The position numbers were made by a program, and so were the translations under genes. This document shows positions 31,531-40,333 of a stretch of 64,000 nucleotides of DNA, in pieces; positions within the stretch are counted from its first letter, which is position 1, and the number at the start of each line of letters is the position of its first letter. The notes below the pieces were generated by a model. It was not told where the DNA came from, did not search any database, and worked only from the letters and a program-made list of their open reading frames with translations. The DNA is from CAVXEH01 sp963805645 (lineage in GTDB: Bacteria > Chloroflexota > Limnocylindria > QHBO01): assembly GCA_963805645.1 (NCBI GenBank), contig CAWDVA010000007.1:1-64000 (forward strand). The letters run 5' to 3'.

Positions 31531-32076
31531 ATGGAACGTGGCGCCGTGGAGCTGGCGATCCGAGGGGACCGGAGGGCCTTCGAGGTTCTCGCGACCCAGG
31601 CAATCGACCGCCTCTTCGGCGCCGCGTTCCTGATCCTTCACGACCGAACGCTGGCGGAGGATGCCGTGCAGGAGACGCTGATTCGCACCTGGCGCGACCT
31701 TCCGCGCCTGCGCGATCCCGACCGCTTCGACGCGTGGATCCATCGGGTCCTGGCGCACGCCTGCCTTGACCTGGCCCGCCACGAGCGACAGCAGCGGCAC
31801 ACCGTGGAGCTCCCGGACTTCCTCGCCGACGACGGAACGCCAGAGGAGGACATCGCCGCCCGCGACGCCATCGGCCGCGGACTCTCGCGGCTGACGCAGC
31901 GCGAGCGCACGACCCTCGTCCTGCGCTTCTTCCTCCGGCTGTCCGTCCCGGAGATCGCCGACGCAATGGGCATCCCCGAGGGAACCGCGAAGTCGCGGCT
32001 CCACCACGCGCAACAGGCGATGCGGGCGGCCGTCGATGCCGACAGCCGCATCGCCCTGCGAGGAGAGCTGGCATGA
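31531..32076 (+). CDS. ECF-type RNA polymerase sigma factor
   Basis: 181 aa. Seen: sigma region 2 (FEVLATQAIDRLFGAAFLI, AEDAVQETLIRTWRDLPRL, FDAWIHRVLAHACLDL) and region 4 (GLSRLTQRERTTLVLRFFL, SVPEIADAMGIPEGTAKSRL). The stop overlaps the start of the next gene by 4 nt; that gene probably encodes the anti-sigma factor. A GTG at 31474 is possible but adds unconserved residues. Confidence 0.9.
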   Translation: MERGAVELAIRGDRRAFEVLATQAIDRLFGAAFLILHDRTLAEDAVQETLIRTWRDLPRLRDPDRFDAWIHRVLAHACLDLARHERQQRHTVELPDFLADDGTPEEDIAARDAIGRGLSRLTQRERTTLVLRFFLRLSVPEIADAMGIPEGTAKSRLHHAQQAMRAAVDADSRIALRGELA

Positions 32077-33113
32077 CCCGCGACGAGAGCCTGGATCCCA
32101 TCCTCCAGCCCTGGATGGATCGCAATGCGCCGGCAGCCCCCCAAGACCTGCTGCCCCGGGTCATGAGGGAGGTGGACACCATGTCCCAGCGAACAACGAC
32201 GTGGCCCCGGCTGCTCTTCACCGCGCACCCCACCGCCTGGGTGCTCGTCACGGCCGCCGCGGCAATCCTGGCGGTCAGCCTTGGCGCGTTCCTGCTCTCC
32301 AGCGGCACGCGTCCGGTGGGCGGCGACGCGACGCCGGCCCCGGACCAGGCATCCGGTCCCACGACGGTGGCCGAGCTTGTCGACGCCGGCCTCGACGCTT
32401 TCAACGCCCACGACTCCGTCGCGGTCGCGCGCCTCTTCACGGAAAACGCGACCTACCGCGCCGCCATCGGCTGGTCCTACTGGAACTACAGTGCTGACGG
32501 CCTCGATGCGATCAAGCAGGAGTTTGCGACACACGCAGCACCGGATGTGGCGACTCGTCACGGCTCTGTCCTGGAGAACGGATCCTTCGCCGCCGCGCCA
32601 CTCTCCTGGACAGTCTCCTGGACAGCAGACGGCACCTCTGGCCCGGCGTCCAGCATGCTCGGCAGCGGGTTCGTGGTGTGGCACCTCGACGGCATGAAGG
32701 TGCAGTCATGGTCGGTGTTCACCATCGACGGAATCCCCGGCGGTGAACCGGCCGCATGGGAAGCGGCCAACGACCCCGACAGCATCGTGAGCAAGCTCAT
32801 CGCCATGTGGAACACGCGCGACGCGAGCGCCGCGGCGACCATCTTCGCGGTCAACGGCCAGGCGCGCTTCGCCATCGGCTCGGCGGACTGGACTGCCGAG
32901 TACCAGTCGCCGCAGGCCATCGGCACCGCGCTCACCGATGTCGGGACGGCGCCGGGCACCCTCACACGGACCGGCGCGGTCATCAAGTATGGTCGGGTCG
33001 TGGCCTTCGCCGCGACGCTCACTTCGGGTGATGGTGCCGCGAAGGTCTTCGTGATCCTGAAGCTCAGCCCGGACGACACCCTCGTCCTCGATCAGTGGGT
33101 CATCGGCGGCTAG
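32073..33113 (+). CDS. Putative membrane anti-sigma factor with two SnoaL/NTF2-like domains
   Basis: 346 aa. Seen: 50 cytoplasmic residues (LDPILQPWMDRNAPAAPQDL), one membrane helix (PTAWVLVTAAAAILAVSLGA), then two outside domains that each look like a SnoaL/NTF2 fold (VDAGLDAFNAHDSVAVARLF; VSKLIAMWNTRDASAAATIF). The 4-nt overlap with the sigma gene and the topology suggest an anti-sigma factor with an external sensor. No zinc anti-sigma motif is present. The sensor could bind a small molecule, an inference from the fold. Confidence 0.65.
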   Translation: MTRDESLDPILQPWMDRNAPAAPQDLLPRVMREVDTMSQRTTTWPRLLFTAHPTAWVLVTAAAAILAVSLGAFLLSSGTRPVGGDATPAPDQASGPTTVAELVDAGLDAFNAHDSVAVARLFTENATYRAAIGWSYWNYSADGLDAIKQEFATHAAPDVATRHGSVLENGSFAAAPLSWTVSWTADGTSGPASSMLGSGFVVWHLDGMKVQSWSVFTIDGIPGGEPAAWEAANDPDSIVSKLIAMWNTRDASAAATIFAVNGQARFAIGSADWTAEYQSPQAIGTALTDVGTAPGTLTRTGAVIKYGRVVAFAATLTSGDGAAKVFVILKLSPDDTLVLDQWVIGG

Positions 33114-33140
33114 CGCCACCCATCGCAGCGACCTGTCCCA

Positions 33141-33171
33141 GCATCGCCCCGCCTCACGGCCGGGGCGATGC
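33141..33171. terminator. Bidirectional hairpin terminator
   Basis: GCATCGCCCCG (33141-33151) pairs perfectly with CGGGGCGATGC (33161-33171). It lies between the converging sigma operon and the next sigma gene, and overlaps the last codons of the latter. Confidence 0.65.
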
Positions 33172-33945
33172 TCCATGCCGGGTGGTCCGGTCCATGATGC
33201 GCGCGGCGATCTCCTCCTCGACCACGCTGTCCGGGTCGCGCAGGGCGCCCATGGCGTCGCGGATGCCCACCAGCGAGGCATACAGCGGCGGGCAGGTCGG
33301 GCAGCTGGCGAGGTGCTCCTCGACTCCGGCCTTCTCAGCCGCGGACAGCTCCGCGTCAAGGTAGCCGGAGACGAGGCGGCGGGCCTTCCAGCATCGCAGG
33401 GGCTGGGCGAGCGACGCGCGACGTCGGGCGTCGTCGGTGGCCAGGGCATGGACCAGCATCATCCGGCCACGCCGAATGCGCTGCTTTGTCGCCGGGAGGC
33501 CGATGGCCATGGCCTGTGCCACCTCCGGACCGCTCCAGTCCAGCGCGTCATGCAGGACGACCGGAATGCGATAGATGACCGGCAGCCGGACCAGGGCGTC
33601 CTCCAGCTCGTCGCGGAGCTCGGCCCGTTCCAGGACCGCCTCCGGATCCACCGTGAAGTCGTCATCGCGCCAGTCCGCCTCGACCGTCGCGAAGTCCAGG
33701 AGCTCCACCGTCGAGCGCCGCGACCGGTCGATGACCCGGTTGACCAGGGATCGGCGCAGCCAGCCGCGCAACGCGGCCGGGTCGCGCAGCTGCCCACGAC
33801 GACGCCAGGCGGCGACCACGGTCTCGGAGACCAGGTCCTCCGCCTCGGCGGGATCGCGTGTCAGCCGCGAGGCGAGCCGGACGAGCCAGGGGGCCTCGAT
33901 CGCGAGGCGCGTCGCCAGCTGGTCCGGCTCGGACAGATCGGTCAC
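33154..33945 (-). CDS. ECF sigma factor fused to a C-terminal zinc anti-sigma domain
   Basis: 263 aa. Seen: sigma region 2 (LVRLASRLTRDPAEAEDLVSE, LRGWLRRSLVNRVIDRSRR), region 4 (DALVRLPVIYRIPVVLHDAL, WSGPEVAQAMAIGLPATKQR), then C-x24-H-x3-C-x2-C (HLASCPTC) as in zinc-binding anti-sigma (zf-HC2) domains. A sigma factor carrying such a domain in one chain is unusual: most are separate. It could control itself by redox or zinc. It opposes the first sigma operon, end to end. Confidence 0.85.
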   Translation of the reverse strand: MTDLSEPDQLATRLAIEAPWLVRLASRLTRDPAEAEDLVSETVVAAWRRRGQLRDPAALRGWLRRSLVNRVIDRSRRSTVELLDFATVEADWRDDDFTVDPEAVLERAELRDELEDALVRLPVIYRIPVVLHDALDWSGPEVAQAMAIGLPATKQRIRRGRMMLVHALATDDARRRASLAQPLRCWKARRLVSGYLDAELSAAEKAGVEEHLASCPTCPPLYASLVGIRDAMGALRDPDSVVEEEIAARIMDRTTRHGASPRP

Positions 33946-34009
33946 GTTGCCTATGGTGCAGCCGTCATCGGTACCCGATCCAGTGCCGAAGCGACCGCTC
34001 GGAGCCGGT

Positions 34010-34219
34010 TCAGTGGCGGACGGGCCGGGTGCTCAGGCGCAGGACGGCGTAGATCGGGCAGAACCCAACCGCGCCGGTGACGGCAAGGATGGCCGCCAGG
34101 GCAACCGTCACGTACAGCCAGGGAGCCGCCGGGATGCCGGCGAAGGCCAGGCCCAGAAGGGCCGCGGCGGCGATGATGCGCAGGAACCGGTCGACGGTTC
34201 CCTCGTTCTGGAAGGTCAT
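34010..34219 (-). CDS. DUF2892-type membrane protein
   Basis: 69 aa. Seen: GTVDRFLRIIAAAALLGLAF, TVALAAILAVTGAVGFCPIY with the conserved Gly-Phe-Cys-Pro, the signature of the YgaP C-terminal/DUF2892 family, with two membrane helices. These accompany rhodanese domains or act alone; role unknown. It faces away from the ABC permease. Confidence 0.85.
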   Translation of the reverse strand: MTFQNEGTVDRFLRIIAAAALLGLAFAGIPAAPWLYVTVALAAILAVTGAVGFCPIYAVLRLSTRPVRH

Positions 34220-34356
34220 GGTGCGTGTGCTCCTCGTTGCGTTGGTTCGCGGTTCATCGGTGTTGCGGACCGGAGCCGTCTCACCTCTAAGGACGAGGAA
34301 TCACGCCAGATGGATACATGAGCCCGCGGCAATGGGATGCGTCTTCATCGACCTTC

Positions 34357-35523
34357 TCAGCCCGCCCCGACCACGATGCCCTGCCGGAGGCGCCAGACCG
34401 CCAGGCCAAGGAGCACGACCGCCATGCCGACCAGCACGGCAAGCTGCGGCACGATGTCGAGCAGGTGCCCGCCCTGCAGGCTCAGCTCGCGGAAGGCGTC
34501 CAGTGCCCAGGCATGGGGCGTGATGTGCGCGACGGTGCGCAGCGTGGCGGGGAACACCTCCAGCGGGACCATGGCGCCGCCCAGCAGGCCACCCAGCATC
34601 CCCAGCGCAGGGCCGAAGGCGCCAGCCTGGGAGGCGTTGGCCGCAACGGCGCCGACGAGCATTGCCGCGCCGGCGCAGACCGCGCCGAAGACGACGATCA
34701 GCGCCGTCGTCGCCAGCGGATCGGCCCAGTCGACCCCGAAGATCAACGCCGAGCCGATGACGATCAGGAACCCCTGGAAGAGGGCGAACGCGTAGCGACC
34801 CAGCGCCTCCCCCGCGATGATCGTCCTCACCGACGTGGGTGTCGCGAACTCGCGCCGGGTGACGCCCAGCTGGCGCGAGGTGATGAGCACCACCGCCTGC
34901 GTCAGCGAGGTGAGGAACATGAACAGGATCACCTGGGACTGGGCGCCCACGGTGAACCCGCTCGGGTAGGCGGCCGCCTCGCTCACCGCATCGGTGACCA
35001 CGGTCACGCCCTTGATCTGCGGCTGCACCTCCTCCGCGGCAGCCAGCGCCGCGTCGAAGGTCATGGAGCGCTGGGCGGCGGTGAACCGCGCCGCGCGAAC
35101 CAGGGCAACGTGCCCGGCGATCGCCGCATCGACCGAGGTGCGCACCACGCTCGACACGCTCGACGGCTGCGAGAGGTACTCGAGCGTCACGTCCCCGCCG
35201 TCCCGCAGGCGTGCGTCGTACCCGGCCGGGATCGCGAGTCCAACGTTCACGAATCCGCGCTCGACCGCGTCCCGCAGCGCATCGGGGGTGTCATACGTGC
35301 GCACGTCCAGGTTGAGCGCACCGACCTTCAGCCGCGCGACAAGGTCACGGGCCAGGGGTCCACCGTCGGCGTCGGCCACACCCACGCGGCCAGCGCCCAT
35401 GCCGCCGTACGTCATCCCAAGGACCACGATCAGCACCATCGGGAAGATCACGATAAAGAACAGCGCGATCCGGTTGCGCATGGTGCGCAGCATGTTGACG
35501 CGGGCGATCTCCAGGACCTTCAT
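34357..35523 (-). CDS. ABC-2-type transporter permease 1
   Basis: 388 aa. Seen: N-terminal membrane helix (IALFFIVIFPMVLIVVLG), a large external loop of about 150 residues, then five helices in the C-terminal half (VILFMFLTSLTQAVVLI and others). This is the YhgE/DrrB-like type. ATGA overlap with the second permease; half of a drug or lipid exporter with the ATPase at 36715. Confidence 0.88.
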   Translation of the reverse strand: MKVLEIARVNMLRTMRNRIALFFIVIFPMVLIVVLGMTYGGMGAGRVGVADADGGPLARDLVARLKVGALNLDVRTYDTPDALRDAVERGFVNVGLAIPAGYDARLRDGGDVTLEYLSQPSSVSSVVRTSVDAAIAGHVALVRAARFTAAQRSMTFDAALAAAEEVQPQIKGVTVVTDAVSEAAAYPSGFTVGAQSQVILFMFLTSLTQAVVLITSRQLGVTRREFATPTSVRTIIAGEALGRYAFALFQGFLIVIGSALIFGVDWADPLATTALIVVFGAVCAGAAMLVGAVAANASQAGAFGPALGMLGGLLGGAMVPLEVFPATLRTVAHITPHAWALDAFRELSLQGGHLLDIVPQLAVLVGMAVVLLGLAVWRLRQGIVVGAG

Positions 35524-36701
35524 CGCGCCACCAGCACCCGCCTGGCCCGCGCCAGCCCGATGCCTCCGGTCACCGCCCCCATCCCCAGCAGCACCAGGAT
35601 CGACGGCGCGATCTGCACGATTCCGGCCCCGGGAACGGACAGCGTGTCGATGGCCCGCAGGAACCAGGCGTGTGGCGTGATGAGCGCGATGCGCCCCAGC
35701 AGCTCGGGCGCCTGGCTGAGGGGGATGAAGACGCCGCCGATGGCGGAGAGGATCAAGGCCACGATGGCATTCACGCCGCCGGCGCCCTCGGCCGTCCGCG
35801 CGAAGCCGGCCAGCAGGATCGAGATGCCCGATGCCGCCACAACGGCCGACACGACCAGGACCAGGACCGGCAGCGGCGGTCCCCAGTCGGCCTTCCCGAA
35901 CGTCGACGTGGCGCCAACCAGCACGAGCATCGAGACGAACCCCAGGGCAAGCGAGGCCAGGGCGCCACCCAGCAGGATCGCGGAGGCCGGGATGGGCGCG
36001 GCCAGGAGCCGGCTCAGGGTGCCCTCCTGGCGTTCGGCCAGCAACGCGAGCGCACCGTACTGGGTGGCGAAGAACACGAACATGATCGCCATGGCGGCGC
36101 CGTAGAAGGTCGCGATGCTCGCCTGGCGGTGCTGGGCAACCAGGTCCTCCACCGTGACCGGGCTTGTCGCCTGGACCGCCTGCTGTGCGGCCGCAATCGT
36201 CTCGGCGTCGGCCGCTCCGCCGGACAGGTCGACGGTCGCGACCATCAGCTGCACGGTGCCAATGGCGTTGGCAAAGTCATTGACGATGGCACGCGCGACC
36301 TCGCCGGACACCGTTCCCCCGCCGGCGAGAATCGTCAGCTCCGCCGGCGCCCCGATCTGGACCGATGGCGTGAAGCCGGCCGGTATGACGATGGCCGCGC
36401 CGGCCTCCTCATCGATCACCGCCTGGCGCGCGCTAGCGGCGTCGGGCAGCGAGGTGACGTCAAGGATGCCGTCCGGGCCGCTCAAGCTGCCCAGCACGTC
36501 GTCCACGAGCATCGCAGCCACCTCGCCCCGGTCGTTGTCGACCACGGCGATGGTGGTATGGAAGGAGCCGCTGAAGTCCGGGATGATGGACGCGAACGCG
36601 AGCGCCAACCCCAGCGGCGTGACGATCGCGAAGATGATCGCGGAGCGGTCGCGCAGACGCTGCCGCAGGATGCGAGCGGCGATCACCAGCGCAGCGCGCA
36701 T
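35520..36701 (-). CDS. ABC-2-type transporter permease 2
   Basis: 393 aa, similar layout to the other permease (RDRSAIIFAIVTPLGLALAF helix, then long external loop, then AIMFVFFATQYGALALLAER and four more helices). The two permeases are related but clearly different, so a heterodimeric exporter is expected. Starts 13 nt after the ATPase stop. Confidence 0.88.
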   Translation of the reverse strand: MRAALVIAARILRQRLRDRSAIIFAIVTPLGLALAFASIIPDFSGSFHTTIAVVDNDRGEVAAMLVDDVLGSLSGPDGILDVTSLPDAASARQAVIDEEAGAAIVIPAGFTPSVQIGAPAELTILAGGGTVSGEVARAIVNDFANAIGTVQLMVATVDLSGGAADAETIAAAQQAVQATSPVTVEDLVAQHRQASIATFYGAAMAIMFVFFATQYGALALLAERQEGTLSRLLAAPIPASAILLGGALASLALGFVSMLVLVGATSTFGKADWGPPLPVLVLVVSAVVAASGISILLAGFARTAEGAGGVNAIVALILSAIGGVFIPLSQAPELLGRIALITPHAWFLRAIDTLSVPGAGIVQIAPSILVLLGMGAVTGGIGLARARRVLVAR

Positions 36702-36714
36702 CGGTCCGGCCGCC

Positions 36715-37692
36715 TCAGTCGCGGAGCGCTTTGCCGGTGAGGTGCAGGAAGACCGCCTCCAGGTCGGGCTCCACCACCTCCACCGTCTTCACCACCACGC
36801 CGTCGCGCGAGGCCGCCTGCAGCAGGGCGGGCAGGTGCTGGCGCGCCTCGCTGACCAGGATGTCCAGGCCGCCCTCGTGCGGCGTCGCCTCCCGTACGCC
36901 GTCGATCGCCCGGATCTCGGCCGCGGCGGCGGCGACGTCGCCGGATGCCGCAAGGCTCACCCGGTCGAGCCCGCCGACCAGGGCGACCAGCTCGCGCCGC
37001 GTCCCCTCCGCGATGATGTGCCCCTCGTCGATGATCCCCACCCGGTCGCAGAGGCGCTCGGCCTCCTCCATGTAGTGGGTCGTGTACAGGATCCCCATGC
37101 CCTGCGCGGAGAGGGCGGCGACGCTGTCCAGGATCGCGTTCCGGCTCTGCGGGTCGACCCCGACCGTGGGCTCATCAAGGATCAGCAGGCGCGGCCGGTT
37201 GAGCAGCCCGATGCCGATGTTCAGCCGCCGCTTCATCCCGCCCGAGAAGGTGGCGGTCCGCTCCTTTGCCCGGTCCACCAGGTCGATGACGCCCAGCACC
37301 TCGTTGACCCGCTCGCGCAGCTCGTGGCCGCGGAGACCGTACAGGCGGCCGAAGAAGGACAGGTTCTCGCGTGCAGACAGGTCGGGGTAGATGGCCAGGT
37401 CCTGGGGCACGTAGCCGATGGCGGCCTTGACGGCGGTCGTGCCCGGCGTCAGCTCCTGCCCGTCGATGCGGACATCGCCGGCGTCGCGGGCCAGGATGCC
37501 GCAGACCATGGAGATCGTTGTGGTCTTGCCGGCCCCGTTGGGGCCCAGCAGCCCGTACGTCTCGCCGTGGGCAATGCTGAAGCCGACACCATCCACCGCC
37601 TGGCGCGCTCCGAAGCGCTTTGCCAGGCCGCTGCAGGCAAGGACCGGCGGCGCCTCCACGACCACGGCACGAAATGGTGGATGGCTGGCCAC
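36715..37692 (-). CDS. ABC transporter ATP-binding protein (daunorubicin-type)
   Basis: 325 aa. Seen: Walker A GPNGAGKTTT, Q-loop VPQDLAIYP, signature FSGGMKRRL, Walker B LLILDEPTVGVDP, and H-loop TTHYMEEAE, then a C-terminal regulatory-like domain. The signature is typical of DrrA/antibiotic exporters. It heads a three-gene operon with the two permeases. A GTG at 37692 is used; later GTG starts are possible. Confidence 0.9.
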   Translation of the reverse strand: MASHPPFRAVVVEAPPVLACSGLAKRFGARQAVDGVGFSIAHGETYGLLGPNGAGKTTTISMVCGILARDAGDVRIDGQELTPGTTAVKAAIGYVPQDLAIYPDLSARENLSFFGRLYGLRGHELRERVNEVLGVIDLVDRAKERTATFSGGMKRRLNIGIGLLNRPRLLILDEPTVGVDPQSRNAILDSVAALSAQGMGILYTTHYMEEAERLCDRVGIIDEGHIIAEGTRRELVALVGGLDRVSLAASGDVAAAAAEIRAIDGVREATPHEGGLDILVSEARQHLPALLQAASRDGVVVKTVEVVEPDLEAVFLHLTGKALRD

Positions 37693-37800
37693 GGGCGGTC
37701 ATGGGCTGATTGGCCCGTTCTCGTCCGTGCCGTTCGTCCGTTGGTCCACCCGGGCAGGAACACCGTATCCCTCCTCGAAAACGAGTAGCGTAGAGTTGTC

Positions 37801-38208
37801 ATGCAGCAAGAGACCACCCCGATGACATTCGTGCAATCGACCGGCTATCACGCCGGTGCCTGCAATATCGGTCCGCAGGAGATCTCCGCCCGCCGACGCG
37901 CCGGGCATGTCGGGGCGATGATCACCCTGGCGCTCCTCGCAGCCCTGCTGGTGATCGGCGCGGCGCCCATCTGGAGGCTGGCGATCGCCATCCCCGCCGC
38001 CGGCACGGCGATCACCTACCTGCAGGCGATCCTGCGATTCTGCGTCGCGTTCGGCTGGATGGGCGTCTTCAACTTCGGGACGGTGGGAACGACGACCTCG
38101 GTGCAGGACGCGGAGGCGCGCCGCGCGGATCGCGCGCGGGCGCTGCGCATGATCGCCGCCGGGAGCGCCATCGGCCTGGCGATCGGGATCCTGGCCGTCC
38201 TCCTCTAG
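37801..38208 (+). CDS. Small membrane protein with N-terminal GACNIGP motif
   Basis: 135 aa. Seen: YHAGACNIGPQEISARRRAG near the N-terminus, followed by three membrane helices (MITLALLAALLVIGAAPIW first). The CNIGP-x-E-I-x-x-R pattern recurs in small bacterial membrane proteins of unknown function. Divergent from the ABC ATPase. TAGAGT lies 4 nt (or TAGCGT 8 nt) before the ATG. Confidence 0.6.
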   Translation: MQQETTPMTFVQSTGYHAGACNIGPQEISARRRAGHVGAMITLALLAALLVIGAAPIWRLAIAIPAAGTAITYLQAILRFCVAFGWMGVFNFGTVGTTTSVQDAEARRADRARALRMIAAGSAIGLAIGILAVLL

Positions 38209-38218
38209 GCGGGCACCC

Positions 38219-39235
38219 CTAGCCCGCCAGGGCCTTCGTGAAGAAGTCGCGGGTCCAGACCGCGAAGTCGGCGCTGCACACCTCGGCCGGCATGCCGGCG
38301 GGCGCGTTGTGGCCGGCATCCGGGCACCAGTGCAGCTCGGCCGGGATGCCCGCGGCCAGCGCGTCGTCGTAGAAGGCCCGGGTCCGTTCCGGGAGATCCT
38401 CGTTGTCGATCGCCCCGTGCGTGAGCAGCAGCGGGCGCGTGCCGTACTCCTTGATGGTGTCCACCGCGTCGATCGACTCGACGTCCACCCCGGCCCGAAT
38501 GGCGATCCCGGTCAGGATGGCCCAGGTGGTGCCGAAGTAGCTCGGGTATCCACCGTGCGTCACGCGCGCCTCGATCTGGTAGCGGATGCGGGTGTGCATC
38601 GAGTCCAGGGCCAGCGCCTCCACCCGCGCGTCGTCGCGGACCTCCGCCAGCGCTGTCGCGGCTCCCAATGAGTTGCCCAGGATGCCGACGTGCGACGGGT
38701 GCTTCGTCGCCTGCAGCCAGTCAAGGACCGCCTCCAGGTCCATCTGCTCCTTGACCCCGTCCGTCGTCTGGTCACCCGTGCTGCGCCCGGCGTTGCGCAT
38801 GTCGAAGCTGACCAGGTTGAAGGTGTCGTGCAGGCCGATGCCGTACTTCAGGATCCCTGCCTTCGTGGCGTGGAAGCCGTGGACGAGCACCACCGTGGGA
38901 GCCGTGGCATCGGCACCGTTCCCGGCCGGGATGTACCAGGCAGCAATATGCACCCCATCCGCGGTGGCGATCTCGTCGCCGGCCGGGGTGCCCTGGTAGG
39001 TGCAGTGTTCCGGGTCCGCGTTCTCGCTGGCGATCCGGGCATCGTCCGCGGCGTCGTAGTTGACCGCCTCGTAGTCCCAGCCGAACTGCATCATCGGCGT
39101 CCGGCAGTCGATGAGCTCGGTGGTGCGCGCCACCGCCTGGCGCGAACCCTCGTACCCGAGGTAGCCCGTGTAGCCGACCACCCCCAGCACCACCAGCACG
39201 ATCACGCCAATGCCAAGCCAACGCCATCGGCGCAT
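38219..39235 (-). CDS. Membrane-anchored alpha/beta hydrolase
   Basis: 338 aa. Seen: N-terminal membrane helix (GIGVIVLVVLGVVGYTGYLG), external start, VVLVHGFHATKAGILKYG, nucleophile elbow GILGNSLGAATALAE (Ser), LLTHGAIDNEDLP (acid) and CPDAGHNAPAGMP (His). Extracellular or periplasmic esterase/peptidase-like. The ATG at 39235 has GGAGG 9 nt upstream; the upstream in-frame extension is Arg-rich and unlikely. Confidence 0.85.
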   Translation of the reverse strand: MRRWRWLGIGVIVLVVLGVVGYTGYLGYEGSRQAVARTTELIDCRTPMMQFGWDYEAVNYDAADDARIASENADPEHCTYQGTPAGDEIATADGVHIAAWYIPAGNGADATAPTVVLVHGFHATKAGILKYGIGLHDTFNLVSFDMRNAGRSTGDQTTDGVKEQMDLEAVLDWLQATKHPSHVGILGNSLGAATALAEVRDDARVEALALDSMHTRIRYQIEARVTHGGYPSYFGTTWAILTGIAIRAGVDVESIDAVDTIKEYGTRPLLLTHGAIDNEDLPERTRAFYDDALAAGIPAELHWCPDAGHNAPAGMPAEVCSADFAVWTRDFFTKALAG

Positions 39236-39330
39236 GGTCCCCACCTCCCTCAATCGCGGTCGCGGCGGATCATGGGGTTCGCCCGGAATTCCTGCCAGTG
39301 CCGAAGGTAATCGGCACCTACACTGGACCG

Positions 39331-40333
39331 ATGCCGCCCTCTCCGCGTGCCTCCCACGATCCCGGCCCGGACGCCTCCGCCGAGCGTGGCGAGGCGGTTG
39401 CCGAGGCAGCACGCCATCCGTTCACCATCGGCTCGGCCAGCGTGCGGGTCGGCACGGCGTCCTGGACGGATCCCACCATGCTGGCGCCGGGTGTCTTCTA
39501 CCCGCCCGATGCCACCACCGCCAAAGACCGGCTCGTCTACTACGCCGACCAGTTCCCGGTGGTGGAGGTCGACGCCACCTACTACGCGCTGCCAACCCGG
39601 CAGATGGGCGAACTGTGGCTGGAGCGCACCCCGCCGGACTTCACGTTCGACATCAAGGCCCACGCGCTGATGACCGGCCAGCCTTCGGAGGTCAAGCGCC
39701 TCCCACGCGCCATCCGCGACGAGCTCCCGGCCGACCTGGTGGCCAAGGGCCGGATCTACGGGCGCGACCTGCCGCCGGAGCTCCTCGACGCGGTCTGGGA
39801 GACCTTCCGGGACGCCATCATGCCGCTCCACTCCGCCGGCAAGCTGGGCGCCGTGTTCCTGCAGTTTCCCGCGCTGGGTCTTTCCCTCCAACGAGGCGCG
39901 CGACGCGATCCTGGAGGCAAAGGAGCGGCTGGCCGACATGCCCATGGCCGTCGAGTTCCGGGCAGCGTCGTGGTTTAACGACAAGAATGCGGGGCGGACG
40001 GTGGAGTTCCTCGATCGCAACCAGGTCCCCTTCGTGATGGTCGACGAGCCGCAGGGGACGCGCTCCTCGCTGCCGCCCGTCGTGGCGGTCACCTCACCGC
40101 AGCTGGCCGTCGTGCGCTTCCACGGCCGCCGCACCGAGACGTGGGAGGCGAAGGGCATCCCGGTGGTGGAGCGATTCCGCTACCTGTACTCGACCGACGA
40201 GCTTGGCGAGTGGGTCCCGCGGGTGCGCGAGGCGGCGGCTCGGGCCAAGGAGGTCCACCTGCTGATGAACAACTGCTACGCCAACTACGGGACCACCAAC
40301 GCCCGCGAGATCGCGCAGCTGCTCAGGTCGTAG
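39331..40333 (+). CDS. DUF72-family protein, single frameshift
   Basis: About 330 aa if corrected. Seen: VRVGTASWTDPTMLAPGVFY, VVEVDATYYALPTRQMGELW, FTFDIKAHALMTG in the first frame; then MAVEFRAASWFN, VPFVMVDEPQG and VHLLMNNCYANYG in another frame from 39938. The intact family reads FPRWVFPSNE at the joint; here one extra base near 39868-39875 breaks it. DUF72 (YecE-like) is a TIM-barrel family of unknown function. TACACT lies 6 nt before the ATG at 39331. Confidence 0.8.

Noticed and set aside
34318..36105. Long plus-strand frame across the ABC permeases
   Set aside because: Antisense to two membrane proteins; His/Gln/Arg-rich, typical of a shadow.
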